The position numbers and the translations under genes are program-made. The notes under the pieces were generated by a model. The model saw only the letters and a program-made list of their open reading frames with translations. It was not told where the DNA came from and did not search any database. This document shows positions 1 through 6,309 of a stretch of 7,745 nucleotides of DNA, in pieces. The stretch lies in contig JAKCCP010000194.1 in NCBI GenBank assembly GCA_021841985.1, positions 1-7,745 of the forward strand, written 5' to 3'. How positions within the stretch are numbered: the stretch's first letter is position 1; each line of letters begins with the position of its first letter. The DNA comes from Pseudomonadota bacterium (GTDB taxonomy: Bacteria > Pseudomonadota > Alphaproteobacteria > Acetobacterales > Acetobacteraceae).

Positions 1-2
1 GA

Positions 3-421
3 GAGTGCGCCAACTACCTCCGCCACGATGGCTATTTCCAGTCAACGTGAAAACGCTCTAGACCTACCTGCTACACGCTTGGTTCGAGCGCGAAGGGATC
101 GACTACTGGCACACCAAGAACCAGAGCAGCGAGCGAGTCGTGGTCAAGACTCCGAGCGGCGCCAAAAAATACTGGGAACTGTCGCAACGCCCGAAGCACG
201 CGAAGTGCCCGGTCGAGCCCGGCGCGCGGGACAACCTGACTTTCCTGTTGGCGTTACGGCATGAAATCGAGCACCGCTCGACCAGCCGGATCGGCGATAT
301 GGTCAGCGCCAAGCCGCAAGCCTGCCGCATCAACTTTGATGACGCTATCAAGAGCTTGTTCGGGACGCAATATGCCCTCGGACGCGCCGCTTTCTCGGTC
401 AGTGGATCGCCGCGTACATGA
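3..421 (+). pseudogene. DUF3644-family protein remnant (frame-disrupted, truncated)
   Basis: From 62 to about 385 one frame reads like the core of DUF3644 proteins: LLHAWFEREGIDYW, then KKYWELS, NLTFLLALRHEIEHRS, and QACRINFDDAIKSLFG. The segment RHEIEH (257-274) fits the R-X4-H pattern of HEPN-type ribonucleases, so an RNA-cleaving or defence-related origin is possible; this is inference and the family role is uncertain. The gene appears broken. The same frame has a TAG at 59-61, where a Trp codon (TGG) would read smoothly. Further upstream the plausible sequence (RHDGYF) lies in another frame, suggesting a frameshift near 38-41. The first ATG in the conserved frame is at 140, too far in to give a whole protein. 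After about 385 the family-like sequence fades and the frame stops at 419-421, overlapping the 3' end of the convergent ATPase gene by 23 bp. The 5' part lies outside the window. Family assignment is fairly sure; exact lesions are less so. Confidence 0.7.
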
Positions 422-1895
422 TTTTTTCTTCGGTTGCTTCCTGCGGCGAGAATTCCTCGACGATCTTCCCCTGGCGCGCGACCAAGATGCGGTCGGAAAG
501 CGCCATAACCTCCGGCAGATAGGAGGAAATCACCACCACCGCCTTGCCCTCGTCGGCCAGACGATTGATCATTTGGTGGATCTCGGTGATGGCACCGACA
601 TCGACGCCGCGGGTCGGCTCGTCGAAGATGACGAGTTCGGGCTCTTGGACGAGCGATTTCGCAATCACGACTTTCTGCTGGTTGCCGCCAGAGAGTTCCA
701 CCACCTTCACGTTCCTGCTGATCGCGCGTACATTCAGGCGCTTGAGCCAGGTTTCGCCGATGGTTTCCGCGTCACGCCGTGACACCAGCATTCGCAACCG
801 GCCGAGCCGCGCCAGCCAGCCGATATAGATGTTGCGGGCGATCGACATCGTCTCGAAAAATCCCTCGACCTTACGATCCTCGGTGACATAGACGATGCCG
901 TCACGCATCGCCGGCGCCGGCACGCGGTAGCGCGCACGCCGACCATGCAGCAGGACTTCGCCACCATGGAACATATCGCGCTTGAGAACGCCGGCGACGA
1001 CCTTGAAGGTCTCGGTGCGTCCGGCACCGACCAATCCGAAAACGCCGGTGACCTGGCCAGAAAAGATCGAAAGTGAGGTATTTTTTACCATCGGCGCCAT
1101 GCGCAAATTCTGCACCGAGAGGACGCGCCGCCCGCCGCGGCGGACGATTTGCTTGCGGATTCCATAGAGCGTTTGCGACAGATCGCGCCCGACCATCGCC
1201 TGGACGATGCGCGTGCGGTCGAAGTTGCGCGTCTCATCCGTCACCACGTGTCGGCCATCGCGGAGCACCGTGATGCGGTCCGAGATCTGTAGGGCTTCTT
1301 CTAGCGCGTGCGAGATGAAAATCACCGAGACGCCACGCCGCTTGAGTTCGAACACAAGATCAAAGAAATACTTCTTCTCCTCAGGCGTCAGCGTCGCGGT
1401 CGGCTCGTCGAAGATGATGATCTTGGCGTTATGCAGAACCGCGCGGGCGATCTCCACCATCTGCTTCTTGGCCGCCCCGAGCAGATTGACCGTTGTCGTC
1501 GGCGCGACATCGAAATTGAGCGACTGGAGGAATTGCTGGGCGGCGATATAGATGCCGCGTTGCCGGTTATAGAATTTTTCCTGACCGAGGAACAGGTTTT
1601 GCGCCACGGTCATGGTCGGCACCAGGCTGTTCTCCTGGAACACCATGGCGATGCCGAGATGGCGCGCTTCGAGCGGCGTGCGTGGCGTGACCTTTTGGCT
1701 CTTGATCAACATCTCGCCGGAGTTGAGCGTGACGACCCCGGCCATCACCTTCGTCAATGTCGATTTTCCGGCGCCATTCTCGCCGACCAGGGCGTGGATC
1801 TCCCCTTCGCTCAGGGAAAAATTGATGCCGTCGATGGCCGGAACCCCGCCATATTTCACGGTTGCTTCCCGTAATTCGAGAATGGGCACGATCAT
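399..1895 (-). CDS. Sugar ABC transporter ATP-binding protein, RbsA/XylG/MglA type (two NBDs)
   Basis: This 498-residue protein has the usual length of CUT2 sugar-import ATPases and would sit on the cytoplasmic face of the permeases. NBD1: Walker A GENGAGKST at 38-46, Q-loop Q87, Walker B IIIFDEPTA at 159-167, H-loop H196. Its signature is degenerate (LLGAAKKQ at 138-145, where E. coli RbsA has an LSxG-type sequence). NBD2: Walker A is degenerate (GLVGAGRTE, 287-295, no P-loop Lys), but the signature LSGGNQQK (401-408) and Walker B LVIFDEPTRGVD (421-432) are intact, and the H-loop His is replaced (SSY, 457-459). In the family, NBD1 Walker A pairs with the NBD2 signature, so one hydrolytic site is expected. 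The ATG lies in an ATGA overlap with the propeller gene upstream, with GGGAG 8 nt before it, implying translational coupling. It is the last gene of the operon. No clear terminator hairpin follows. Confidence 0.97.
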   Translation of the reverse strand: MIVPILELREATVKYGGVPAIDGINFSLSEGEIHALVGENGAGKSTLTKVMAGVVTLNSGEMLIKSQKVTPRTPLEARHLGIAMVFQENSLVPTMTVAQNLFLGQEKFYNRQRGIYIAAQQFLQSLNFDVAPTTTVNLLGAAKKQMVEIARAVLHNAKIIIFDEPTATLTPEEKKYFFDLVFELKRRGVSVIFISHALEEALQISDRITVLRDGRHVVTDETRNFDRTRIVQAMVGRDLSQTLYGIRKQIVRRGGRRVLSVQNLRMAPMVKNTSLSIFSGQVTGVFGLVGAGRTETFKVVAGVLKRDMFHGGEVLLHGRRARYRVPAPAMRDGIVYVTEDRKVEGFFETMSIARNIYIGWLARLGRLRMLVSRRDAETIGETWLKRLNVRAISRNVKVVELSGGNQQKVVIAKSLVQEPELVIFDEPTRGVDVGAITEIHQMINRLADEGKAVVVISSYLPEVMALSDRILVARQGKIVEEFSPQEATEEKIMYAAIH

Positions 1896-2992
1896 GCCGC
1901 AAACTCCCGTTCCATATCGGCCACGCCAAGGCGGAGGATTTTTCCACAGCCTTTAGCGAGAACATAGAGATGTTCACCGCATTCGACCGCGGCGACGATG
2001 CCGTGATGCTTCCCGTCCGCGCGGCTGTGCAGCGAATACGTCGGCAGCCCTTCCGCCGTCAGCCGGATGACCAGGCCATAGGAGCGCGGCGGAGCCCAGG
2101 GTTTCAGAATGCCCATGGTCCTGATATGCGCGCCCTGCATCGGTTCGAGATAAGAATACCCGGAACTGAGCTTCGGTGCGATCCAAAAGCGCGGATCGAT
2201 CTCACGCATCATGCGCCGGCGATAGGCCGGCTCGCGGAGGATGAACTCCACGAGTTGCGTTCGCGCGGTGAATGCGGTCAGCCAGAAGCCGCCACCCGAA
2301 CCCGGCGTGAGGCGCGAGGGATAGACCGGCAGGCTTTCCAGCAATGGCTGTCGGCCTCCACCGCTGGCCGAGGCAACCACGCGATGCGCCCAACTCTCGC
2401 TGATCCACACCGCCGATCCCGCCGCGCAAACACCGAAGGCGTAAGCGAGACCGTTCACGATGTTGCGCCCGCCATCGCCGGCGAGATCGAGCACCGCCGC
2501 ACGCCCGCTTTGACCGCCCGCCATTAGATCGTGGCACCAGCGCTCATGGGGATGGTCCTGCGAGCCATCGGTCAATAGCAAGCCGCTCCCGTCTTCAGTA
2601 AGCGCCAGGGCGTTGACGGAGGTCAATGGACGGCCGGCAACATCGCTCCATAATCTGCCGTCTTGCGGCCCGCCGATGATCCGTACTCTCGTTCCCGCAA
2701 CGGCGACGGCAAACGTCTTTTCCGGCAAGCAACACAGTGCCGTGATCGTGCCATCGCAGCGCGCGATCTCCGTCAGCCGATCATGATCGAGGCGGAATAT
2801 GCGCGGCCCCGCCGCGACATAGAGATCATGCCCGTCGGTTGCGAGATCCTCGGCGTCATCTAGGCTCAGCAGAACCGGCGCGGTCTCCAACAATTGATTG
2901 GGTTTCAGCGGGCCATCAAAGGGCGGGATGGTGGTTGCCGCGTCACCGCGCCCGAACAGCCGATCGGTCAGGCGCCGGAGGCTCGTAATCAT
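1892..2992 (-). CDS. Stand-alone SMP-30/strictosidine synthase-like beta-propeller, divergent metal site
   Basis: The 366-residue protein has no signal peptide or membrane segment, so it is probably cytoplasmic. It aligns along its length with the C-terminal domain of the fusion protein encoded just upstream. AEDLATDGHDLYV (47-59) matches PEDIILDSEDNLY; SVNALALTEDG (125-135) matches the LADDLDIADDG region; IVNG (178-181) matches FPNG; ISESWAHRV (197-205) matches FAETWGCTV; and LPVYPSRLTP (221-230) matches LPGYPDNINP, followed in both by FW/YW and REPAYRRRM/RMPGFRRRM. In SMP-30 and paraoxonase relatives the Glu, Asn and Asp residues at these places hold a metal. Here E48, N127 and N180 remain, but the Asp-Asn pair is S226-R227, so catalysis may be lost or altered. 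ATG at 2992 is chosen because it forms an ATGA overlap with the fusion gene's stop and follows GGGGGGAA; an in-frame TTG at 3007 is less likely. Ligand unknown. Confidence 0.88.
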   Translation of the reverse strand: MITSLRRLTDRLFGRGDAATTIPPFDGPLKPNQLLETAPVLLSLDDAEDLATDGHDLYVAAGPRIFRLDHDRLTEIARCDGTITALCCLPEKTFAVAVAGTRVRIIGGPQDGRLWSDVAGRPLTSVNALALTEDGSGLLLTDGSQDHPHERWCHDLMAGGQSGRAAVLDLAGDGGRNIVNGLAYAFGVCAAGSAVWISESWAHRVVASASGGGRQPLLESLPVYPSRLTPGSGGGFWLTAFTARTQLVEFILREPAYRRRMMREIDPRFWIAPKLSSGYSYLEPMQGAHIRTMGILKPWAPPRSYGLVIRLTAEGLPTYSLHSRADGKHHGIVAAVECGEHLYVLAKGCGKILRLGVADMEREFAA

Positions 2993-5106
2993 GCCGTTTC
3001 CCCCCAACGCATGTCATAATGCACGAAATTCGGATCCGCGTTCGCGAGCCGATAGCGACCGATCCGATTATTCATGATGCCGCCGAGATAGAGATGGCCG
3101 CGATGCTCACGCATGGAGGTGATCATGGGGTGATTGACGCCACCGAGATCCCAGAGCGATTCGACGACGCGCCCTTGCTCATTGAATTTGACGACGCAGC
3201 CGGTATTGATATTGGGAAACAGCCATTCATCGATCGGCAAGCGTTTGGCCATGCGGCGGCGAAACCCCGGCATGCGCCATGCCAGATCGAGCGCCGGACA
3301 GCGCATACCGACCAAGGCCAGCCAATAATTGCCATCTGACGCGGGGTTGATGTTGTCGGGATAGCCAGGGAGATTGTCGAGCACCATTTCCACCTGTCCA
3401 GATTTCGGCCCGGCGAACCAGTAGCGCTTGACAGTGCAGCCCCAGGTTTCGGCAAACAAAATCGATTGCCGGTCGCTTGCGATGCAGATGCCATTCGGGA
3501 ATTTCAGGCCACGCAACACCGTGCGTGTCGTGCCGGTGTTCGGGTCATAGCAGATGATGCGCCCATTGCCGCGGGCTTCCAAACCATCCACCGGCCATTC
3601 ATCCATTTCGTAGCGCACCGTCGCTTCGGAAAAGAACACCCGCCCATCATCGGCGATGTCGAGATCATCGGCGAGCCGGAGACGACTGTCATCGTTCACC
3701 GAACGCAGGCTACGATTGGTTTCGTCGGTCGCTTTCTCGACCGCGCGGTTGCGGGTGATGCGATAAAGACCCATGCCGCCGATGCAAACATAGAGGGTGC
3801 GCTCGCGATCGAACGCCATGCCGAGCGGCTGGCCGCCGATATGCGCGTAGACTTCCATACGTTCATAATCCGGCGCGAAGAAGCGGATGATGTCGCCGTG
3901 GCGGGATCCGGCATAGAGATTGTCCTCGCTATCGAGAATGATGTCTTCCGGGGCTTCGATGCGGCCGACCCCGATCTCGGTCGCCTCGCGCAGCCGATCG
4001 TTCAGGGCGAACGGCGTGCCGCTCTCGGGCGCCGTCGAAGGGATCGGCGGCATCGCGTGAAACGTCGGGCTCACGTAAACCTTGCTGATGATGCGCGTGC
4101 GGTTCTTCACCCAGCGGATATCGATCATCGCGGCGATCAGCAAGATCGACGCCAGAACCATGCGATTGACGCCGCCGGGGGCCGAGAGCGTGGTGAGACC
4201 ATTGGTGATCAGCAGCACGATCAATGTGCCGATCAGGGCCTTGGCGACCGAACCCTTGCCGCCGCCGAGGCTGATGCCACCGAGGATCGCCGCGGTGAGG
4301 ACGGTGACCTCCAGCCCGACGCCGATATCTCCACCCACCGTGCCGAGGCGCGCGGCGAAGAACAGCGCGCCGATCGCGGTCAGCAGGCCGCTTGCGACAT
4401 AGCATTGCGCGATGGTGCGGCGAACGGGAATGCCAGAATTGAACGCGGAACGCCGCGACCCGCCGATAGCGACGACGTGCCAGCCGGGACGAAGGCGGGT
4501 GAGGAAGACATGGCCGAAAATCGCCACCGCGGCATAGACCAGAACGATGCTCGGAACGCCAAGAAGCGTGCCACCACCGATGAAGTCCCAACTTGGAATA
4601 TCAGGCAAGGCGGCGGCGATCTGATTCGAATGGCCGAATATCAGCAGATCGTAGGCGGCGCGATAGACGATCAGCGTGATGAGCGTGGTGATAAAAGCAC
4701 GGAGCCGAAAATATCCGACGAGCACGCCATTGATCGCGCCGAGCAGGGCGCCGGCAAGCAGCGTCGTCGGGATCACCGCCCATACCGGCCAATTCAGCAC
4801 GTCGAGACAAAACAGCGCGCAGAAATCGGTGAGCGCGAACATCGAGCCGATCGAAAGATCGATGCCGCCGACGATGATCACCAGCGACATGCCGAGCACG
4901 CAAAAACCGATCTCGCAGGCCTGTCGTGCCGTGTCGGCAAGGCCGGCGGCGGAGAGAAAGCCCGGGATCGCCTCGCTCAGGGCAACGGCGACGATCACCA
5001 GCACGATGGCCGGGATCGCGGTTTCGGTCCATCGCTTGGAGAGGATTTCGCCCACCAGATGATCGGGCCAGTAACGATAGCGCAGACCGACTATTCGTTC
5101 GTTCAT
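2989..5106 (-). CDS. Fusion: RbsC-type sugar ABC permease + C-terminal SMP-30/APMAP-like beta-propeller
   Basis: The protein has 705 residues, about twice the length of an ordinary RbsC permease. Residues 30-332 are the permease: about ten hydrophobic segments, GGIDLSIGS at 80-88, the cytoplasmic loop AIGGSRRSAFNSGIP at 213-227, and GGISLGGGKG at 276-285. A basic stretch after the last helix (RWVKNRTR, 331-338) and a Pro/Ser-rich linker (345-364) lead to a propeller at about 376-690. Propeller landmarks are PEDI (386-389), LADDLDIADDG (478-488), FPNG (536-539), FAETWG (551-556), LPGYPDNINP (579-588) and NYWLALVG (593-600), as in strictosidine synthase/APMAP relatives. E387, D480, N538 and D584 are candidate metal ligands. 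With ten helices and a cytoplasmic N-terminus the propeller should face the cytoplasm. The frame is open throughout. The ATG at 5106 follows GGGA; an in-frame TTG at 5118 has no ribosome site. Lactonase activity is inferred. Confidence 0.94.
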   Translation of the reverse strand: MNERIVGLRYRYWPDHLVGEILSKRWTETAIPAIVLVIVAVALSEAIPGFLSAAGLADTARQACEIGFCVLGMSLVIIVGGIDLSIGSMFALTDFCALFCLDVLNWPVWAVIPTTLLAGALLGAINGVLVGYFRLRAFITTLITLIVYRAAYDLLIFGHSNQIAAALPDIPSWDFIGGGTLLGVPSIVLVYAAVAIFGHVFLTRLRPGWHVVAIGGSRRSAFNSGIPVRRTIAQCYVASGLLTAIGALFFAARLGTVGGDIGVGLEVTVLTAAILGGISLGGGKGSVAKALIGTLIVLLITNGLTTLSAPGGVNRMVLASILLIAAMIDIRWVKNRTRIISKVYVSPTFHAMPPIPSTAPESGTPFALNDRLREATEIGVGRIEAPEDIILDSEDNLYAGSRHGDIIRFFAPDYERMEVYAHIGGQPLGMAFDRERTLYVCIGGMGLYRITRNRAVEKATDETNRSLRSVNDDSRLRLADDLDIADDGRVFFSEATVRYEMDEWPVDGLEARGNGRIICYDPNTGTTRTVLRGLKFPNGICIASDRQSILFAETWGCTVKRYWFAGPKSGQVEMVLDNLPGYPDNINPASDGNYWLALVGMRCPALDLAWRMPGFRRRMAKRLPIDEWLFPNINTGCVVKFNEQGRVVESLWDLGGVNHPMITSMREHRGHLYLGGIMNNRIGRYRLANADPNFVHYDMRWGETA

Positions 5107-5135
5107 GATGTTTCCCAAGAGGAGACGCCGATGAC

Positions 5136-5183
5136 GCCAGAGGGGGCGCCAGAGGGGGCGGCAGAGGGGGCGCCAAAGGGGGA
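5136..5183. repeat. 12-bp tandem repeat, four units, between binding-protein and fusion genes
   Basis: Four consecutive 12-bp units based on GCCAGAGGGGGC lie at 5136-5147, 5148-5159, 5160-5171 and 5172-5183. The third unit has one change and the fourth two or three. The array is outside all called genes, 30 bp upstream of the fusion gene's ATG. In the operon transcript each unit reads as pyrimidine-rich GCCCCCTCTGGC, which resembles an anti-Shine-Dalgarno sequence. Such arrays change copy number by slippage, so the leader length may vary between strains. An effect on translation is speculative. Confidence 0.88.
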
Positions 5184-5213
5184 CGGGGCCGGCAGTCCGG
5201 CCGGCGCCGCCCC
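5179..5213 (-). promoter_or_regulatory. GC-rich hairpin after the binding-protein gene
   Basis: GGCCGG at 5187-5192 and CCGGCC at 5197-5202 form a six-pair GC stem around a four-base loop. Outside it GGGG (5179-5182) can pair with CCCC (5210-5213). It begins about 25 bp past the binding-protein stop codon and has no following U-run, so it is a poor intrinsic terminator. In sugar ABC operons such a structure often protects the 3' end of the binding-protein message or lowers expression of downstream genes, letting the binding protein outnumber the membrane parts. That role here is inferred. It overlaps the last unit of the tandem repeat. Confidence 0.5.
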
Positions 5214-5238
5214 AGCGCTAGATCATCGTCCTCAGATC

Positions 5239-6267
5239 TCAGGATCTGGTCTGCATGGCGGTGAGACTCCAGCACGTGCCGGGCGCATCCGCGTTCGCCT
5301 TGGTGATCGGGATGAGGGTCGTGTAGATTGAGCTTTTCGTCTCCCCCGCCTTCATGCTGGAGGCCAGCAACCATTTGATCATCGCCGCCATGTCGGCGGC
5401 CTGTGTCGGCACATCGTAGCTGACATCGAGATCGAACGCGCCCGATTTCACCTGATCGCAGGCGCCGCGCGTCTCCCCGCCGCCCGAGGTCGCGACAAAC
5501 ACTTTCCCGGTGAGGCCAGCCTCCTTCACCGCCGCCGCCGTGCCGATATCCATCCCATCCCAGAACCCGACGATGCCACAGATATCGGGATGTTGCTTGA
5601 GGACGGTTTGCGTTATCGCCTTGGCCTTGGCGGCGTCCCAATCAGCCGCCTGGCTGGAGACGACCTGGATCTCGGGATGCTTGGCGAGCACATTCTCGAC
5701 GCCTTTCAGCGTATAGGCGCTGGCCGCCGCCGACAATGCACCCTGGACGATGGCGATCTTGTTGGATTTTCCCTTGCAGGCATCCACCACGGCCCCGGTA
5801 TCCCGCTCGCCGATCTCGATCCAGTTGGCGCCGACGAAGGCGGTGCTGCGATAGGCCGATCCCATGTTGATCTGGATGACGTAGATGCCTTCCTTCTCGG
5901 CGCGCTGCAACAGTTTCGCGTAGGTCTGCACGTCGGGATTATGGATGATCATCACCGCCGGCTTCTCCGAGAGCAGCGTGGTGACCGCCTGCGCGCCGGC
6001 ATTGGTGCTCCAGTTCGGATCGCGCACCTCCACCTTGACGCCATAGGGCGCGAGTTCGCGTTTCACGCCGGCGTACCAGCCCTCGGTGAGATCGAAATTC
6101 ATCGCCACCGGAACGTAAGCAACCACCTTACCCTCGAGCGCCTTGTTGAACTGCGCCTGGAAAGGCTCATCGAGCCCCTGCTGCGCGCAGGCTGGTTTCG
6201 CCGCCATCAGCGCGAGAGCGCCGAGCCCGGCCAGCACCGGGATCATCCTTTGCATCAAACCGTTCAT
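5239..6267 (-). CDS. Periplasmic sugar-binding protein of the ABC importer (RbsB-like, Peripla_BP_4 type)
   Basis: A 342-residue substrate receptor. It starts with a typical Sec signal peptide: basic R7, hydrophobic stretch 8-23, and likely cleavage after the A26-C27-A28 motif, before QQ. There is no lipobox, so it should be free in the periplasm. The mature part follows the RbsB-like two-lobe fold, with an opening beta-strand VVAYVPVAMNFDLTEGW, a helix with AGVKREL, TLLSEKPAVMIIHNPD, EGIYVIQINMG, KIAIVQGALSAAASAYTLKGVENVL, and DICGIVGFWDGMDIGTAAAVKEAG. The ligand cannot be named from these. ATG at 6267 is preferred over an in-frame ATG at 6297 because GGGAGG lies 5 nt upstream of it, while the earlier ATG has no comparable site and would add ten residues before the signal peptide. 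It is the second gene of the operon, 42 bp after the first permease, and is separated from the next gene by a repeat and a hairpin. Confidence 0.96.
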   Translation of the reverse strand: MNGLMQRMIPVLAGLGALALMAAKPACAQQGLDEPFQAQFNKALEGKVVAYVPVAMNFDLTEGWYAGVKRELAPYGVKVEVRDPNWSTNAGAQAVTTLLSEKPAVMIIHNPDVQTYAKLLQRAEKEGIYVIQINMGSAYRSTAFVGANWIEIGERDTGAVVDACKGKSNKIAIVQGALSAAASAYTLKGVENVLAKHPEIQVVSSQAADWDAAKAKAITQTVLKQHPDICGIVGFWDGMDIGTAAAVKEAGLTGKVFVATSGGGETRGACDQVKSGAFDLDVSYDVPTQAADMAAMIKWLLASSMKAGETKSSIYTTLIPITKANADAPGTCWSLTAMQTRS

Positions 6268-6272
6268 CGCAG

Positions 6273-6278
6273 CCTCCC
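6273..6278 (-). promoter_or_regulatory. Ribosome binding site of the binding-protein gene
   Basis: GGGAGG on the minus strand, 5 nt before the ATG at 6267. It is the strongest ribosome site in the window and decides the start: the in-frame ATG at 6297 lacks one. Confidence 0.75.
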
Positions 6279-6309
6279 ATGCTTTGTTGATGGACATTGT
6301 CCCGCGGCG

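Noticed and set aside
340..398. Search for a terminator after the ATPase stop codon
   Set aside because: Only GGACGC direct repeats are present, with no stable stem followed by a U-run.
1862..2527. Plus-strand open frame of 221 codons opposite the stand-alone propeller gene
   Set aside because: Antisense shadow with no motif; the minus-strand frame aligns with the fusion's propeller.
3466..5331. Long plus-strand open frame (621 codons) opposite the fusion gene
   Set aside because: It has a low-complexity, Arg/Asp/His-rich translation typical of the antisense of GC-rich genes; the minus strand there encodes clear permease and propeller motifs.
4601..5641. Minus-strand open frame of 346 codons in another phase
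   Set aside because: It crosses the end of the binding-protein gene, the repeat and the start of the fusion gene, with a Pro/Arg-rich translation; it is a phase-shifted shadow.
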